64,000 nt of DNA from Swaminathania salitolerans (GTDB lineage Bacteria; Pseudomonadota; Alphaproteobacteria; Acetobacterales; Acetobacteraceae), in NCBI RefSeq assembly GCF_025994315.1, contig NZ_BAQE01000005.1. One strand, written 5' to 3'. Positions 1 through 9,012 of this stretch are shown here, piece after piece (positions within the stretch are counted from its first letter, which is position 1; the number at the start of each line of letters is the position of its first letter). The position numbers were made by a program, and so were the translations under genes. Under the pieces are notes generated by a model. That model ran no database searches, was not told the DNA's origin, and was given only the letters and a program-made list of their open reading frames with translations.

Positions 1-1
1 G

Positions 2-1108
2 AGTCTCCGCCATCTCGGCTGGTTCGGCACACATGCCGAGCCCGCTCTCATGCGCAAGCTGGATCTGGTCGCTCTGGCCACGATCTGCGATGTCATGCCG
101 CTTCGCGACCTCAACCGGGCCCTCGTCGCACAGGGTCTGCGCATTCTGGGGCGAGGCGAACGCCTCGGGCTGGCGACTCTGGCCTCGGTCGCCGGGGTCA
201 GGGAGACGGCCAGCGCCATGGCGTGCGGTTTCGCACTCGGCCCGCGCATCAATGCGGGCGGACGTATCGCACAGGCCGATCTCGGCGTGCAGCTCCTCCT
301 TTGCGACGATGCCTTCACGGCGCGTGCGCTTGCTGAAAAACTCGACGAGATCAATCGCCAGAGGCAGAGCGTCGAAGCCGATATTCTCACTGAAGCGCAT
401 CGGCAGGCTGAGCAGCAGCTGGAATCCGGTCATGCCGTCCTCTTCCTCCATGGCGCGGACTGGCATCCCGGGGTGGTGGGCATCGTCGCCGGACGTATCC
501 GCGAGCGCAGCAACCGGCCTGTTCTCGTCGGCGCGAGTCAGGACGGGGTTCTCAAGGGATCGGCCCGCTCCGTACCCGGGCTCGATATCGGTGCCGCGAT
601 CATCGCTGCCCGTCAGGCGGGTCTGATCCTGACGGGAGGCGGTCACGCCATGGCGGCCGGATTTGCTCTTCAGGAGGACGGAATCGAGGCCTTCCACCGG
701 TTTCTGGACGAAAAGCTCGCCGCGGCCCTGACACGCCCCCGTCACGACGCTCTGTGCATAGACGGGATCGTGAGCCTGCGCGGCGCGACACCTGAAATCG
801 CGACCCAGCTCGCCCGGCTCGGCCCTTTCGGGCCGGGAAACGACGAGCCCGTCATCGCGATCACCCGGGTTCGCGTCGTCAAGTCCGAGCGCATCGGCAG
901 GGACGGCAATACGCTGCGTGTCGTCCTTCAGGGCGAGGACGGAGGCCGGTTGCGCGGTCTCGTCTTCCGTGCCGCGGACAAGGCTTTCGCCGCAGTTCTG
1001 GAAGACAGGGCAATGCCGGTCCTGCATGTGGCCGGACAGCTCCGCTGCGAGCAATGGCAAGGGCGGGACATGCTGAGTTTCTTTATTTTGGACGCCGCCA
1101 CACTTTAG
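2..1108 (+). CDS. recJ: Single-stranded-DNA-specific exonuclease RecJ, 3' part (5' end outside window)
   Basis: RecJ degrades single-stranded DNA 5' to 3' in recombination and repair. The reading frame is open from base 2 with no start needed, so the N-terminal DHH domain and the true start lie upstream of the window. Visible motifs are LDLVALATICDVMPL (end of the DHH part), GPRINAGGR, and GGGHAMAAGF of the DHHA1 domain, followed by an OB-like C-terminal region ending LSFFILDAATL. These are in the order usual for the family and the C-terminus looks intact. A tRNA-Glu gene follows 47 bp downstream on the same strand. Confidence 0.93.
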   Translation, partial: SLRHLGWFGTHAEPALMRKLDLVALATICDVMPLRDLNRALVAQGLRILGRGERLGLATLASVAGVRETASAMACGFALGPRINAGGRIAQADLGVQLLLCDDAFTARALAEKLDEINRQRQSVEADILTEAHRQAEQQLESGHAVLFLHGADWHPGVVGIVAGRIRERSNRPVLVGASQDGVLKGSARSVPGLDIGAAIIAARQAGLILTGGGHAMAAGFALQEDGIEAFHRFLDEKLAAALTRPRHDALCIDGIVSLRGATPEIATQLARLGPFGPGNDEPVIAITRVRVVKSERIGRDGNTLRVVLQGEDGGRLRGLVFRAADKAFAAVLEDRAMPVLHVAGQLRCEQWQGRDMLSFFILDAATL

Positions 1109-1155
1109 GGTTGACCCCCAAAGCGCGCTGGGATACTCACCCGCTCACGCCTCCA

Positions 1156-1231
1156 GTCCCGTTCGTCTAGAGGCCTAGGACACCGCCCTTTCACGGCGGC
1201 AACACGGGTTCGAATCCCGTACGGGACGCCA
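1156..1231 (+). tRNA. tRNA-Glu (anticodon UUC)
   Basis: The sequence folds as a complete cloverleaf: acceptor GTCCCGT pairs with ACGGGAC, the anticodon stem CCGCC/GGCGG encloses loop CTTTCAC with anticodon TTC at 1190-1192, and the T-arm carries GGTTCGAATCC. CCA is encoded at 1229-1231. An integrase remnant begins about 200 bp downstream, so the gene was probably used as an integration site. No second copy of the tRNA 3' end was noticed in the window. Confidence 0.96.
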
Positions 1232-1404
1232 CGGCATTGACCGCAGTTTTCTGCGGGATGCAGCCGGTTAGAAGCAAAATCCTGATTTACCAAAATATCG
1301 GTTTCGCGCCATTCCTGAGCCAGTCAGGAAATACTGGCTCTTCGGTATCAGGGGCTTCGCATGAGCGAATCAGAAAATTCAGGCATCGGTCCGTCCACAG
1401 GTAA

Positions 1405-1671
1405 ACCGCTCCCCAAGCACGTCTGATGCCGTGGACCCGGCCGATATCGGGCAGAAAAATGGTCGATGGCAAACGCCTGAGAAAGACCTTCGCATCCTCA
1501 GCTCTGGCTCGTCGCTGGCTCACTGAAAAACGCGCCGAGGTCGATCTGAGGCAGTTCAACGACACATCGTCCCTCGACAGGACACCTCTCAGACGATTGG
1601 TGGAACGCTATCGTGACGAATGCGTGACCCACCGCGCGGTTAGCGTCCTGTCGGGAATATTGCGTGAGTAA
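1405..1671 (+). pseudogene. Tyrosine-recombinase (integrase) N-terminal remnant
   Basis: The frame is open from 1405 (after a stop at 1402) to 1671, with a possible ATG at 1426. It encodes KRLRKTFASSALARRWLTE and then RRLVERYRDE, which resembles the N-terminal arm-binding and SAM-like segments of phage-type integrases (…KTFxTKAxAxRWxxExE… …LLxRYxxE…). The catalytic domain with its R-H-R-Y residues is absent and the frame stops after about 80 codons, so this is a truncated remnant. It lies beside tRNA-Glu, the usual target of such enzymes. The family call rests on pattern similarity only. Confidence 0.6.
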
Positions 1672-1677
1672 AAATCG

Positions 1678-2187
1678 ATGCGCCTGTTCGTGACGGGGCC
1701 AACTGGCAGTGGGAAGTCAACACTGGCTGCAAAACTGGCTCAGAGGACAGCTGTACCGCTGTTCCCGCTCGATGAAATCCACTGGGTCCGCTGTCTCTCT
1801 GGGGATAGGCGGCGCGATCCTGCTGAACGCCTGTCCATGCTCGGAGAGATCGTGCAGCTCGATGCCTGGGTCATCGAAGGCGTGCAGTTCAGGTGGACTG
1901 ATATAGCGATGGAACGAGCAAACCGTATCGTCATTCTCGATCCTCCACGTTGGCGCACCATAACGCGTATCCTGCGCCGTTTCGTCAATCGCCGACGCTT
2001 TTCCGGGGCGGGACACCGCGGAACGGTAAAGGCTCTATTGGAGGAGCTGCGTTGGTCTGCCGACTACTACGGTCATGAACGCAGGATGCTGTTCGATACG
2101 ATTGGACAATGGTCCGATAAGATCATCGTCGTACGTGACGACAAGGGCGAACGCGCTTTGATCGAGGCTGTATCAGAGACTGCGTGA
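1678..2187 (+). CDS. P-loop nucleoside-kinase-like ATPase (FlaR/adenylate-kinase-like)
   Basis: The 169-residue protein begins MRLFVTGPTGSGKSTL, with a Walker A motif at residues 7-15. LFPLDEIHW follows, and then WVIEGV and RIVILDPPRW, the pattern of small kinases annotated as 'topology modulation protein FlaR' or AAA family ATPases. A basic stretch (RILRRFVNRRRF) and a C-terminal IIVVRDDKGERAL segment complete it. Its substrate is unknown. It starts 6 bp after the end of the integrase remnant and may be cargo of the decayed island at tRNA-Glu. Confidence 0.75.
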   Translation: MRLFVTGPTGSGKSTLAAKLAQRTAVPLFPLDEIHWVRCLSGDRRRDPAERLSMLGEIVQLDAWVIEGVQFRWTDIAMERANRIVILDPPRWRTITRILRRFVNRRRFSGAGHRGTVKALLEELRWSADYYGHERRMLFDTIGQWSDKIIVVRDDKGERALIEAVSETA

Positions 2188-2445
2188 AGTCTTCGCTAAA
2201 TCGGTACTGTCTGTCGCAGATTTCAGGATCAGTACGACGGCCACGCGTTTATACTGTCGGCTCCATTTCCATGGTCAATCTTGCGCGGACACTCGGCTGC
2301 TCCCCATTGCGGACCAGGAGTTCCTGAGTGGCATCCTGCGCTCCACCCTGCTTTCGTTTTCTCATTTTTCCGGAAGCAGGGGGCAGGCCGCGTATTGGCG
2401 GAAGAAGGGACGGAAAGCGCCTCTCAGAAACCGGAGCTGCGGGTT

Positions 2446-2868
2446 TCAGTATTCCCGTGGCGCAGCCCGTCCGCGCTTGATCCCCGCACGATGGGATTTG
2501 CCATCCATCCGGCGCGCGCGCGCCGCTCGTCCCGGGCGCGTGGGTACCCGGAACGCCGGACGGTGGGCGGCCTCGCGGATCATTATCGCCAGACGTTCGA
2601 TCGCGTCCTCGCGATTGCGGATCTGCGTGCGAAAGCGTCGGGCCGTAATGACGATCACACCATCACGCGTTGCCCGATTACCGGCGATCTCAAGCAGGCG
2701 CACGCGCACCCGTTCGGGCAGGGACGCGGAACGCGCGGCATCGAAACGTAGCTGTGCTGCGGTTGCAACCTTGTTGACGTTCTGGCCGCCGGGCCCGGAC
2801 GCCAGAATATAGCTGACTTCAAGCTCACTGTCGGAAAGGGACAGGCCGGGGAGGATGGGAATTGCCAT
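2446..2868 (-). CDS. arfB: Peptidyl-tRNA hydrolase ArfB (alternative ribosome-rescue factor)
   Basis: ArfB (YaeJ) enters ribosomes stalled without a stop codon and hydrolyses peptidyl-tRNA. From the ATG at 2868 (MAIPILPGLSLSD) the protein is 140 residues, the normal family size. The catalytic motif SGPGGQNVNK has GGQ at residues 27-29. The C-terminus is basic (RTQIRNREDAIERL … RPGRAARARRMDGKSHR), as needed to sit in the empty mRNA channel. Longer starts at 2880 or 2940 are possible but add no family-like sequence. Confidence 0.92.
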   Translation of the reverse strand: MAIPILPGLSLSDSELEVSYILASGPGGQNVNKVATAAQLRFDAARSASLPERVRVRLLEIAGNRATRDGVIVITARRFRTQIRNREDAIERLAIMIREAAHRPAFRVPTRPGRAARARRMDGKSHRAGIKRGRAAPREY

Positions 2869-3015
2869 GTCGCGCTCCATAGCATATCGCGCCGCGAAAT
2901 ACCCGCATGTGCCAAGCATGAAGCTGCCAAGCGCCTGCATGAAGAGGTCGATTACAGGGGTGGCTCCATCCGTTCGGACAGTTTGACGGGCCTGACAAGC
3001 TATAGCCGGTCGTTG

Positions 3016-3279
3016 TCATGCTGCCGCTTCGACGGCGTTGCTGTTGGCCCTCTGGTCCGGGATCAAACCCCGGACCAAAGGGCGTCGGCGCGTCGTGATA
3101 CGCCCCATCGGGCGTTCGTCCAGCCAAAGACGAATGCGGACGCTTCCCGTTGTTATGCGCGATCCATGCCGCAAGGCCGGTCCGCAGTTCCGATCCGGTG
3201 TCAAAGACGTGGAGATAGACGCATTCATATTTGAGCGACCGCCACAGGCGCTCGATGAAGACGTTGTCCAGCCAGCGGT
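3016..3279 (-). pseudogene. IS3-family transposase (OrfB) C-terminal fragment
   Basis: Reading leftward from 3279 the frame gives RWLDNVFIERLWRSLKYE, then LRTGLAAWIAHNNGKRPHSSL and RTPDGAYHD. This is the end of the DDE integrase core of IS3-family OrfB, including the final catalytic Glu context (IERLWRSLK). Everything upstream is missing and is replaced abruptly by a DoxX-like sequence on the other strand. No OrfA or intact terminal repeats are visible. A 9-bp stem hairpin lies inside the fragment at 3053-3077. Confidence 0.8.
3053..3077. repeat. Perfect hairpin inside the IS3 remnant
   Basis: TGGTCCGGG (3053-3061) pairs exactly with CCCGGACCA (3069-3077) around a 7-nt loop. There is no T-tract, so it is not a typical intrinsic terminator. 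Confidence 0.7.
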
Positions 3280-3631
3280 CGCGCTGCTCCTGGCCGGCAC
3301 GGATCACCTGCGCAATCCCGGCCGCTACCTGCCGATGCTTCCGGGCTTCGTGCCGTGGCCGAGCGGGACGGTCGCCTTCACCGGCCTGTGCGAGATCGCG
3401 GGCGCGATCGGGCTGCTCCTCCCACAGACGCGGATGCTCGCCGGCTGGGCGCTGGCACTCTATTTCGTCTGCGTTTTCCCGGCGAACGTCAGGAATGCGC
3501 TTCAGGGCCTCGAGGCCGCCCATTTGCCCTCGGCACAATGGTATTACTGGTTCAGGCTGCCGTTTCAGCCGCTTGCGATCTGGTGGGCCTGGCTTGCCGG
3601 CGGTGCCATCCGCTGGCCCTTCCAGGCATAA
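3280..3631 (+). pseudogene. DoxX-family membrane protein, N-terminally truncated
   Basis: The frame encodes LLLAGTDHLRNP, LPGFVPWPSGTVAFTGLCEI, AGAIGLLLPQTRMLAGWAL and VFPANVRNAL, matching the second half of DoxX-like four-helix membrane proteins (…PxxLPWPxxLVxxSGxxEIxGGxGLLxPxTRxxAAWGL…VFPANI…). The first transmembrane helix and the start are missing. The upstream sequence in this frame is the antisense of the IS3 transposase tail, so an insertion or deletion removed the 5' end. The C-terminus, ending WPFQA, looks natural. Confidence 0.7.
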
Positions 3632-3673
3632 GCGGGCGCCATCGCCCTTGCTCCGGTGACGCCGGACGCGGCC

Positions 3674-3793
3674 TGCCCCACTCGCTCGCGGCACCAGCAT
3701 CAGGCTGCCCGTGGTCTTTCCCGTCTCCAGCGCATGGTGCGCCTGCGCGGCGTGCCTCAGCGGATATTCGTGAACGACCGTAATCCATCGATC
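3674..3793 (-). pseudogene. Zinc-type quinone oxidoreductase (MDR family) C-terminal fragment
   Basis: The leftward frame reads RWITVVHEYPLRHAAQAHHA then LETGKTTGSLMLVPR. This is the typical last strand-helix-strand of NADPH:quinone reductase-like proteins (…hxxxPLxxAAxAHxxLExxxTxGKxVLxP). Only about 40 residues survive and no nucleotide-binding domain is present. It is part of the run of gene tails between 2940 and 3850. Confidence 0.6.
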
Positions 3794-3959
3794 TCCCTCG
3801 CTGCTGATCGCGGGATCGGACGATCCCGACAAGCGCTTACTCATGAAAACAGGTCATGACGCCATGCGCTCCGGCCCGGGTATCTCCGATGAGGGTCCTC
3901 CCCTAATCTTTCTCTTCGATATGACGCCCGCCCGTCCGAGCGAAGAGGAACGATCAACG

Positions 3960-5162
3960 ATGTCCCCCGCCCCCCAGACAGACCATACCGGGGACAGACC
4001 AGCCTGCTGGGGTGGGGTGTTCGCCATGTCGCTCTGTGTCTTCGCGCTGATCGCATCGGAGTTCATGCCGGTCAGTCTCCTGACGCCGATCGCCTCGGAC
4101 TTTCATGTCAGCGAAGGGCAGGTCGGGCAGGCCATCACCGCCTCGGGTGCCCTCGCCGTTCTCACCAGCCTGTTCATTTCCTCCATCGCTGGCGGACTCG
4201 ATCGCAAGACGCTTCTCCTGATCCTCACGGTTCTCATGGCAGCATCCGGGACACTCGTCGCTGTCGCACCCGGCTACGGATCCTTCATGATCGGGCGCAT
4301 GCTGATCGGAGTCGTGATCGGCGGTTTCTGGTCTCTCTCGGGCGCTGTCGCGATGCGCCTCGTCCCTGGGGCAGAGGTCCCGAAAGCCCTCGCCATCTTC
4401 AATGGCGGCAATGCTCTGGCCACGGTCATCGCCCCGCCCGCAGGGAGCTTTCTGGGTGCGATCGTCGGATGGCGCGGCGCGTTCTTCTCGCTCGTGCCGA
4501 TCGCCGTCATCGTTTTCTTCTGGCAATGGATCAGCCTGCCCTCGATGAGCGCGCCGAACCGCTCGAAAACCCGTCATGGTCTTGCCGTGCTGCGAAACCC
4601 GATCGTCGCAACGGGGATGGCGTCGATCGGACTTTTCTTCATGGGGCAGTTCACGCTTTTCACCTATGTCCGCCCCTTTCTGGAGAGAACCACGCGCGTC
4701 GACGTCTCCACCCTCTCCTTCATCCTTCTCGGGATCGGTATCTCGGGCTTTCTCGGCACCTGTGTGATCGGCTTCTTCGTCAGAAACCGGCTCTACCGGA
4801 CCCTGATCGTCATACCGGCCCTGATGGCAGGAATCGCCCTGACCCTCACCGCTTCCGGTCACGATCTGGCTCTGACTGCGGTCATGCTGGGATCGTGGGG
4901 GCTGATCGCGACTGCTGCACCGGTCGGATGGTGGACCTGGCTCGCCCGTGCTCTGCCTCAGGATGCCGAGGCGGGCGGCGGTCTGATGGTTGCCGTCGTC
5001 CAGCTCGCCATTACTCTCGGTGCGATGACCGGAGGAGTTCTCTTCGATTTCGGCGGATATCGGACGACCTTCTCCGCCAGCGCCATTCTTCTGGTCCTTT
5101 CTGCCGTTTTCGCATCATGGACCGCGAGGAGAGATCGGGACGATGCCCGGCCTGCGGCGTGA
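3960..5162 (+). CDS. nepI: MFS efflux transporter, NepI-like (purine ribonucleoside efflux)
   Basis: A 400-residue inner-membrane carrier with about 12 transmembrane segments. Sequence such as EFMPVSLLTPIASDF, SEGQVGQAITASGALAVL, IGRMLIGVVIGGFWSLS and VPKALAIFNGG closely parallels the E. coli NepI (YicM) family, which exports purine ribonucleosides by proton antiport. The ATG at 3960 follows AAGAGGAACGATCAACG and places the first helix correctly; an in-frame ATG at 3843 would add an unlikely hydrophilic leader. The gene stands alone and converges on hutH. Substrate is inferred from family similarity. Confidence 0.85.
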   Translation: MSPAPQTDHTGDRPACWGGVFAMSLCVFALIASEFMPVSLLTPIASDFHVSEGQVGQAITASGALAVLTSLFISSIAGGLDRKTLLLILTVLMAASGTLVAVAPGYGSFMIGRMLIGVVIGGFWSLSGAVAMRLVPGAEVPKALAIFNGGNALATVIAPPAGSFLGAIVGWRGAFFSLVPIAVIVFFWQWISLPSMSAPNRSKTRHGLAVLRNPIVATGMASIGLFFMGQFTLFTYVRPFLERTTRVDVSTLSFILLGIGISGFLGTCVIGFFVRNRLYRTLIVIPALMAGIALTLTASGHDLALTAVMLGSWGLIATAAPVGWWTWLARALPQDAEAGGGLMVAVVQLAITLGAMTGGVLFDFGGYRTTFSASAILLVLSAVFASWTARRDRDDARPAA

Positions 5163-5580
5163 TCGCTCCCTCAGGCTGACGCGAGACGCAGACGGCGCGC
5201 AGGCGAAATATCCCCCCTCCGAAGAGGGGGCAGCGCCTTCGCAACGAGAGGATTGCGGGCAGACGATGATGTGAACCGGCGATGACGGGGAATATCAAAC
5301 CGGATGGAAGCGGACCCGCAAGCGCCTGTGCCGGGTTCCGGATCTGCTCCCCTGTCTCCCTGTTTTCGGCATAAGCCAGTCTGCCTTGCGATAACGGTCG
5401 GACAGGAAACCGACGATGTATGTCGTCACTCAACTTGTCGCCCGGTCTCCCCGATCGCACTGTCCGCGTGGTTTCGAATGGTTTGTCCCACAGGCGGGCT
5501 GCCGGGCGCCCGGACGTCAGCCCGACGACATCGTCATCATGGACGCGCCCCGCCTCACATGAACTTCCACGCGCGCAAGG
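5163..5580. other. Intergenic region between nepI and hutH
   Basis: These 418 bp between two convergent genes contain no reading frame with recognisable protein character. The only structure noted is a G+C-rich hairpin at 5213-5230. Confidence 0.6.
5213..5230. terminator. G+C-rich hairpin after nepI, possible terminator
   Basis: CCCCCTC (5213-5219) pairs with GAGGGGG (5224-5230) around a CGAA tetraloop, 51 bp past the nepI stop. No T-tract follows, so intrinsic termination is uncertain. Confidence 0.35.
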
Positions 5581-7128
5581 TCACACGGGATCGAGCGCGG
5601 GAAGGGCGAGATCCGTACCGATGCTGTTGATCAGCGCGCCGGAGGCGATGAGCGCATTGGCGGCCTCGATATCCGGCGTGAAAAGCCGGTCCTGTGCGAA
5701 GAAAGGAACGACATCGCGCAGCAAACGGGCCGCAGAGACGAGCGGAACCGAAGAGGCGAGCGGCGCAAGGAAGTCGAGCCCCTGCACGGCAGAGAGATAT
5801 TCGATGCCGAGGATCGTACGCACGTTCTCGTTGATATCGCCGACACGCCGTGCGGCAAAGGTCGCCATCGAGACGTGATCCTCCTGATTGGCAGAGGTCG
5901 GGAGACTGTCCACGCTGGCGGGATGGGCGAGGGTCTTGTTTTCGGAGGCGAGCGCCGCCGCCGTCACCTGGGCGATCATGAATCCCGAATTGACCCCGCT
6001 GTCATCGACGAGAAACGGCGGCAGGCCGCTCATGCCGGGATCGACCAGCAAGGCGAGACGACGTTCCGCAATCGCCCCGATCTCGGAGACGGCGATCGCC
6101 ATGAGATCCGCAGCGATCGCCACGGGCTCCGCATGGAAGTTCCCGCCCGAGATCATCTCGTCCGTTTCGGGAAAGTGGATCGGATTATCGGAAACGGCAT
6201 TGGCCTCGATCAGCAGGACCCGGGCAGCGTGACGGAGGGAATCGAGTGCAGCGCCCATCACCTGAGGCTGGCACCGCAAGCAATAGGGATCCTGAACCCG
6301 CTCGTCATCGCTCTCATGGGAGGCCCTGATGGCGGAGCCTTCCATGAGGCTGCGATAGATTGCCGCACATTCGATCTGGCCTTTCTGGCCGCGCAGTTCA
6401 TGCAGGCGCGGGTCGAAAGGCGCGTCCGTGCCCCGCGCCGCATCGAGGGTGAGAGCCCCGGTAATCAGGGCGCTGCGATGCAGCGTCTCGGCCTCGAACA
6501 GGGCCATGAGTGCGAGGGCGGTCGATGTCTGGGTGCCGTTGAGAAGCGCCAGCCCCTCTTTCGGCCCCAGCTCGACCGGAACGAGTCCCGCACGATCGAG
6601 CGCAACCGCCCCGGGAAGGCGCTCGCCGCGATAGAAAGCCTCTCCCTCGCCGATGACGACGGCCGAGAGATGGGCGAGAGGGGCGAGATCGCCGGACGCG
6701 CCGACCGATCCCTTTTCCGGGATGACGGGAATGACGCCGCCATTGAGCATATCGATCAGAAGGCGCACGACCTCGAAGCGCACGCCGGAAAATCCCCGTG
6801 CCAGACCGTTGGCCTTGAGCAGAAGGATCAGGCGCACGACAGGCGCAGCCAGTGGTTTGCCGATACCCGCAGCATGGCTGAGGACGAGATTGCGTTGCAG
6901 ATCGCGCAGTCTATCGTCGGGGATACGGGTTTTGGCGAGTTTGCCGAACCCCGTATTCACCCCATAGACCGCCTCTCCCCCCGCGACGATACGCTCGACC
7001 GAACGCGCCGCCTCACGCAGACGGGGTTCGATCCCGGGCGCGAGCGTCACCGGAGGGGCTTCCCGGAGGAAACGGCGCAGAAAGGGAAAATCGAGGGTTC
7101 CGGGAGTCAGAACGAGAGGAGAGGTCAT
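5581..7128 (-). CDS. hutH: Histidine ammonia-lyase
   Basis: HutH deaminates L-histidine to trans-urocanate, the first step of histidine degradation in the cytoplasm. The 515-residue length is normal. The motif GSVGASGDLAPLAH contains Ala144-Ser145-Gly146, which cyclises to the MIO electrophile. VYGVNTGFGKLA, the LLNGTQ loop and the NQEDHVSM segment are also present. It lies 20 bp downstream of hutU on the same strand and is surely co-transcribed with it, under control of the palindrome before hutU. Confidence 0.97.
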   Translation of the reverse strand: MTSPLVLTPGTLDFPFLRRFLREAPPVTLAPGIEPRLREAARSVERIVAGGEAVYGVNTGFGKLAKTRIPDDRLRDLQRNLVLSHAAGIGKPLAAPVVRLILLLKANGLARGFSGVRFEVVRLLIDMLNGGVIPVIPEKGSVGASGDLAPLAHLSAVVIGEGEAFYRGERLPGAVALDRAGLVPVELGPKEGLALLNGTQTSTALALMALFEAETLHRSALITGALTLDAARGTDAPFDPRLHELRGQKGQIECAAIYRSLMEGSAIRASHESDDERVQDPYCLRCQPQVMGAALDSLRHAARVLLIEANAVSDNPIHFPETDEMISGGNFHAEPVAIAADLMAIAVSEIGAIAERRLALLVDPGMSGLPPFLVDDSGVNSGFMIAQVTAAALASENKTLAHPASVDSLPTSANQEDHVSMATFAARRVGDINENVRTILGIEYLSAVQGLDFLAPLASSVPLVSAARLLRDVVPFFAQDRLFTPDIEAANALIASGALINSIGTDLALPALDPV

Positions 7129-7148
7129 GAGCGTATCCGCAGGGAAAA

Positions 7149-8873
7149 TCAGTTTTCGGTCAACATGGGCAGGGTCAGCCCGGTTTCACGCGCGCAATCC
7201 CGCGCGATTTCGTATCCGGCATCGGCATGACGCATGACCCCTGTCGCGGGATCGTTCCAGAGAACGCGCCCGAGCCGTTCCGCCGCCTCGTCCGTGCCGT
7301 CCGCCACGATCACCATACCGGCATGCTGGGAGAACCCCATTCCGACACCGCCGCCATGATGAAGCGAGACCCAGGTCGCACCCGAGGCCGTATTGAGCAG
7401 CGCATTCAGGAGCGGCCAGTCCGAGACCGCATCCGATCCGTCCTGCATCGCTTCCGTCTCGCGATTGGGGCTGGCCACCGAACCGCTGTCGAGATGGTCG
7501 CGACCGATCACGATCGGCGCCTTGAGCTCGCCCCTGGCCACCATTTCGTTGAAGGCGAGACCCAGACGATGGCGATCGCCTAGGCCGACCCAGCAGATCC
7601 GGGCCGGAAGCCCCTGGAACATGATTTTCTCACGCGCCATGTCGAGCCAGTGATGCAGATGCGTATCGTGAGGCAGCAACGCCTTCACCCGGGCGTCGGT
7701 CCTGTAGATATCCTCCGGATCGCCGGACAGGGCGGCCCAGCGGAACGGTCCGATACCCCGGCAGAAAAGCGGGCGGATATAGGCCGGCACGAAACCCGGA
7801 AAGGCGAACGCATCCGCGCAGCCGACCTCGAAAGCCATCTGCCTGATATTGTTTCCGTAATCGAATGTCGGAACGCCCATGCGGTGGAACGCGATCATGG
7901 CCTCGACCTGAAGACGCATGGAGTCTTTCGCCGCGCGCTCGACGGCAGAAGGATCCGTCACCCGCATATGTGCCGCATGATCGAGCGACCAGCCTGCCGG
8001 GAGGTAACCGTTCAGCGGATCATGCGCCGAGGTCTGATCGGTCACGGCATCCGGACGGATTCCGCGACGCAACAATTCGGGAAAGATCTCTGCCGCATTG
8101 CCGAGCAACCCGACCGAAACCGGTCTGTCCGCCTTGCAGGCCGCATCGATCCATTCGAGCGCCTGGTCGAGGGAATTCGTGCTGCGGTCGAGATAACCGG
8201 TCTCCAGACGTTTCGCGATGCGGCCCGGCTCGCATTCCACCGCGAGCATCGAGGCTCCTGCCATGACGGCGGCAAGAGGCTGGGCGCCGCTCATGCCGCC
8301 CAGACCGCCGGTCAGGATCCATCGTCCGCGCAGCGAGCCGCCATAGGACTGACGCGCCATCTCGACGAATGTCTCGTACGTGCCCTGAACGATGCCCTGA
8401 CTGCCGATATAGATCCAGGATCCGGCCGTCATCTGGCCGTACATCATCAATCCGGCCCGATCGAGTTCGTTGAAGCGCTCCCAGTTCGCCCAGTGGGGAA
8501 CGAGATTGGAATTGGCGATCAGGACGCGCGGGGCATTCTCATGCGTGCGAAAGACACCCACCGGCTTTCCCGACTGCACGAGAAGGGTCTGATCGGACTC
8601 GAGCGCCGTCAGGGCACTGACGATCCCGTCATAGCAGGCCCAGTTGCGCGCCGCCCGGCCGATCCCGCCATAGACCACAAGCTCCGAAGGCTTCTCCGCA
8701 ACCTCGGGGTCGAGATTGTTCATCAGCATACGCAGGGCGGCTTCGGTCTGCCATGACCGCGCCGTGAGCGCGCTCCCGCGTGCAGCGCGAACGACCCTGT
8801 CATTGCGCCTGAGCCGTGCGTTGTCGGGGGGAGGCGAGGCCGGACGATCGGAAGACGACGCTCTTTCAGTCAT
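7149..8873 (-). CDS. hutU: Urocanate hydratase
   Basis: HutU converts urocanate to 4-imidazolone-5-propionate using tightly bound NAD+ as an electrophile. From the ATG at 8873 (MTERASSSDRP) it has 574 residues, close to the usual 555-560. Typical segments are YGGIGRAARNW, LLVQSGKPVGVFRTH, MTAGSWIYIGSQGIVQGT, TGGLGGMSGAQPLA and SLHHGGGVGMGFSQHAG. The longer open frame starting at 8936 would translate through the 26-bp operator palindrome at 8885-8910 and is rejected. It is followed by hutH after 20 bp. Confidence 0.96.
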   Translation of the reverse strand: MTERASSSDRPASPPPDNARLRRNDRVVRAARGSALTARSWQTEAALRMLMNNLDPEVAEKPSELVVYGGIGRAARNWACYDGIVSALTALESDQTLLVQSGKPVGVFRTHENAPRVLIANSNLVPHWANWERFNELDRAGLMMYGQMTAGSWIYIGSQGIVQGTYETFVEMARQSYGGSLRGRWILTGGLGGMSGAQPLAAVMAGASMLAVECEPGRIAKRLETGYLDRSTNSLDQALEWIDAACKADRPVSVGLLGNAAEIFPELLRRGIRPDAVTDQTSAHDPLNGYLPAGWSLDHAAHMRVTDPSAVERAAKDSMRLQVEAMIAFHRMGVPTFDYGNNIRQMAFEVGCADAFAFPGFVPAYIRPLFCRGIGPFRWAALSGDPEDIYRTDARVKALLPHDTHLHHWLDMAREKIMFQGLPARICWVGLGDRHRLGLAFNEMVARGELKAPIVIGRDHLDSGSVASPNRETEAMQDGSDAVSDWPLLNALLNTASGATWVSLHHGGGVGMGFSQHAGMVIVADGTDEAAERLGRVLWNDPATGVMRHADAGYEIARDCARETGLTLPMLTEN

Positions 8874-8884
8874 GGGTTCGATGC

Positions 8885-8910
8885 CCTTCACATGTATATA
8901 CATGTGAAGG
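8885..8910. promoter_or_regulatory. Perfect 26-bp palindrome, probable HutC operator of hutUH
   Basis: CCTTCACATGTAT is followed directly by its exact reverse complement ATACATGTGAAGG. It ends 11 bp upstream of the hutU start. The core TGTATATACA is the type of site bound by GntR/HutC regulators, and hutC is the next gene upstream. A TTGACA hexamer on the minus strand at 8936-8931 could be a -35 box, but no good -10 was found. Confidence 0.85.
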
Positions 8911-9012
8911 TGCGTCAGGGACGAATGTCCTGTCAACCGGAAAACCCGCTTGCGCGAAAAAGCTCGGTCATCGAGCGCCGGATGTGTCCGGAAACGGTCG
9001 CGCGACCGGGGC

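Noticed and set aside
2281..2751. 156-codon plus-strand frame
   Set aside because: Mostly antisense to arfB and with no family-like sequence.
2825..3844. Long 339-codon minus-strand frame
   Set aside because: It runs through unrelated gene tails (oxidoreductase, antisense DoxX, IS3) and past the end of arfB; only short parts have protein character.
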